Source: Bradyrhizobium frederickii
Lineage (GTDB): Bacteria; Pseudomonadota; Alphaproteobacteria; Rhizobiales; Xanthobacteraceae
DNA length: 64,000 bases
NCBI RefSeq assembly: GCF_004570865.1
Contig: NZ_SPQS01000007.1
Location: 248,001-312,000, forward strand
Reading direction: 5' to 3'
Shown: positions 63,346 to 64,000 of the stretch, piece by piece
Position numbering within the stretch: position 1 is the stretch's first letter
How the letters are laid out: each line of letters opens with the position of its first letter
Notes under the pieces: generated by a model
The model's database searches: none
Seen by the model: only the letters and a program-made list of their open reading frames with translations
What the model was told of the DNA's origin: nothing
Program-made: the position numbers and the translations under genes

Positions 63346-64000
63346 ATGTCCAACTCTCCGAACAATATCGCCGATGAACTCGCAGCCGAGAATGCGCGGC
63401 TGCGCAGCGAGCTGGCGGTTGCGCGGGATCGCCAGAGCGCCAGCGCCGAGATCCTGCGCACCATCGCGGCCTCGCCCTCCGATGCCCGTCCGGTGTTCGA
63501 GGCGATTGCGTCGAGCTCCAAGCGCTTGCTGGGCGGCTTCTCCGCCACCGTGCTCCAGTTCATTGGCGACGAGTTGCACCTCGTGGCCTACACGCCGACC
63601 AGTCCGGAGGCGGACGAAGGGCTCAAAGCCTCCTTCCCGCGCAAGATCACGGAGTTTCCGACCTTCGCGCTGGTGCGCGGCGGCGAGACGATCCAGTTTC
63701 CCGACAGCGAGGCCGACGACGTCCCTGAGCTGAACCGGGACCTTGCACGGCTGCGCGGCTTCCGCAGCGTGCTGTTCATGCCGCTGATGAACCGGGGCAC
63801 GCCGGTCGGCATGATCAGCGTCACGCGCACTGTAACAGGCGCGTTCGCGCCCGACCTCGTGCAGCTGCTCCAGACCTTTGCCGACCAGGCCGTGATCGCG
63901 ATCGAGAATGCGCGCCTTTTCAACGAGACGAAAGCGGCGCTGGAGCGCCAGACCGCGACGGCCGACATCCTGAAGGTGATGGCCGCCTCGCCGTCCGACG
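63346..64000 (+). CDS. GAF-domain signalling protein (N-terminal part, cut by window end)
   Basis: The ATG at 63346 opens a frame that runs past the window edge (218 codons seen). A coiled-coil start (NSPNNIADELAAENARLRSELAVARDRQ) leads to a GAF domain (ARPVFEAIASSSKRLLGGFSATVLQF to FADQAVIAIENARLFNET); a second unit begins with ERQTATADILKVMAASPSD. Serial GAF domains of this kind in Bradyrhizobium usually precede a histidine kinase or cyclase domain. CAGGA lies close before the ATG. Confidence 0.75.
   Translation, partial: MSNSPNNIADELAAENARLRSELAVARDRQSASAEILRTIAASPSDARPVFEAIASSSKRLLGGFSATVLQFIGDELHLVAYTPTSPEADEGLKASFPRKITEFPTFALVRGGETIQFPDSEADDVPELNRDLARLRGFRSVLFMPLMNRGTPVGMISVTRTVTGAFAPDLVQLLQTFADQAVIAIENARLFNETKAALERQTATADILKVMAASPSD

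Overview
The window looks like chromosomal DNA of a Bradyrhizobium-type alphaproteobacterium (Rhizobiales). Supporting signs are high GC, a cycHJKL-type cytochrome c maturation operon followed by a Do-like protease gene, a FeuP/FeuQ-like two-component pair, a Ku gene, and CGTCATTGCGAG-type intergenic palindromes. The genus is an inference from gene order and style, not from a search.

Layout. (1) 62-6604: aromatic-compound catabolism cluster: acyl-CoA ligase, extradiol dioxygenase and flavin hydroxylase on the minus strand, a divergent fumarylacetoacetase-family hydrolase, and a TetR regulator. The divergent promoter and the tetR promoter share a palindromic operator candidate. (2) 7026-18869: an integrated mobile element of about 11.8 kb bounded by an 18-bp direct repeat; its right copy is the 3' end of a tRNA-Glu-like sequence. 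It encodes an SF3 helicase, an iteron array that may be a replication origin, an MmeI-type restriction-modification protein, several unknown small proteins, a prohead protease-major capsid fusion, an excisionase-like HTH protein, a tyrosine integrase and a HEPN protein with an LprI-like tail. No terminase, portal or tail gene is recognisable, so it resembles a phage satellite or capsid-forming island more than a prophage. This is the most interesting part of the window. (3) 19069-27410: minus-strand run of response regulator, histidine kinase, RpoH-family sigma factor, RND efflux permease, adaptor and a secreted Pro/Thr-rich protein. (4) 27482-29191: small secreted proteins. (5) 29192-41743: OmpR-type regulator, Do-like protease, chemotaxis receptor, ccmH-ccmF-ccmE-ccmI (heme delivery to c-type cytochromes), an unknown helical protein and the FeuQ/FeuP-like pair. 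(6) 41973-48219: small membrane protein, Ku (end joining), DUF982-like protein, Flp-type pilin, and a tightly overlapping operon of AMP/thymidine phosphorylase, PRPP synthetase-like and metallo-beta-lactamase/beta-CASP proteins. (7) 48220-49262: gene-free repeat region. (8) 49263-58381: redox and small-molecule genes: ABM monooxygenase, DJ-1/PfpI protein, a periplasmic molybdenum hydroxylase (cytochrome, Mo subunit, 2Fe-2S subunit), an AraC regulator, and a divergent hydrolase, aldo/keto reductase, exported VOC protein and exported ABM protein. (9) 58524-64000: a large winged-helix/ATPase regulator, a thiamine-diphosphate enzyme and the start of a GAF-domain protein cut by the window edge.

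All function calls come from motifs and family knowledge read by eye; no database search was run. Start codons were chosen from ribosome binding sites and overlaps where visible.
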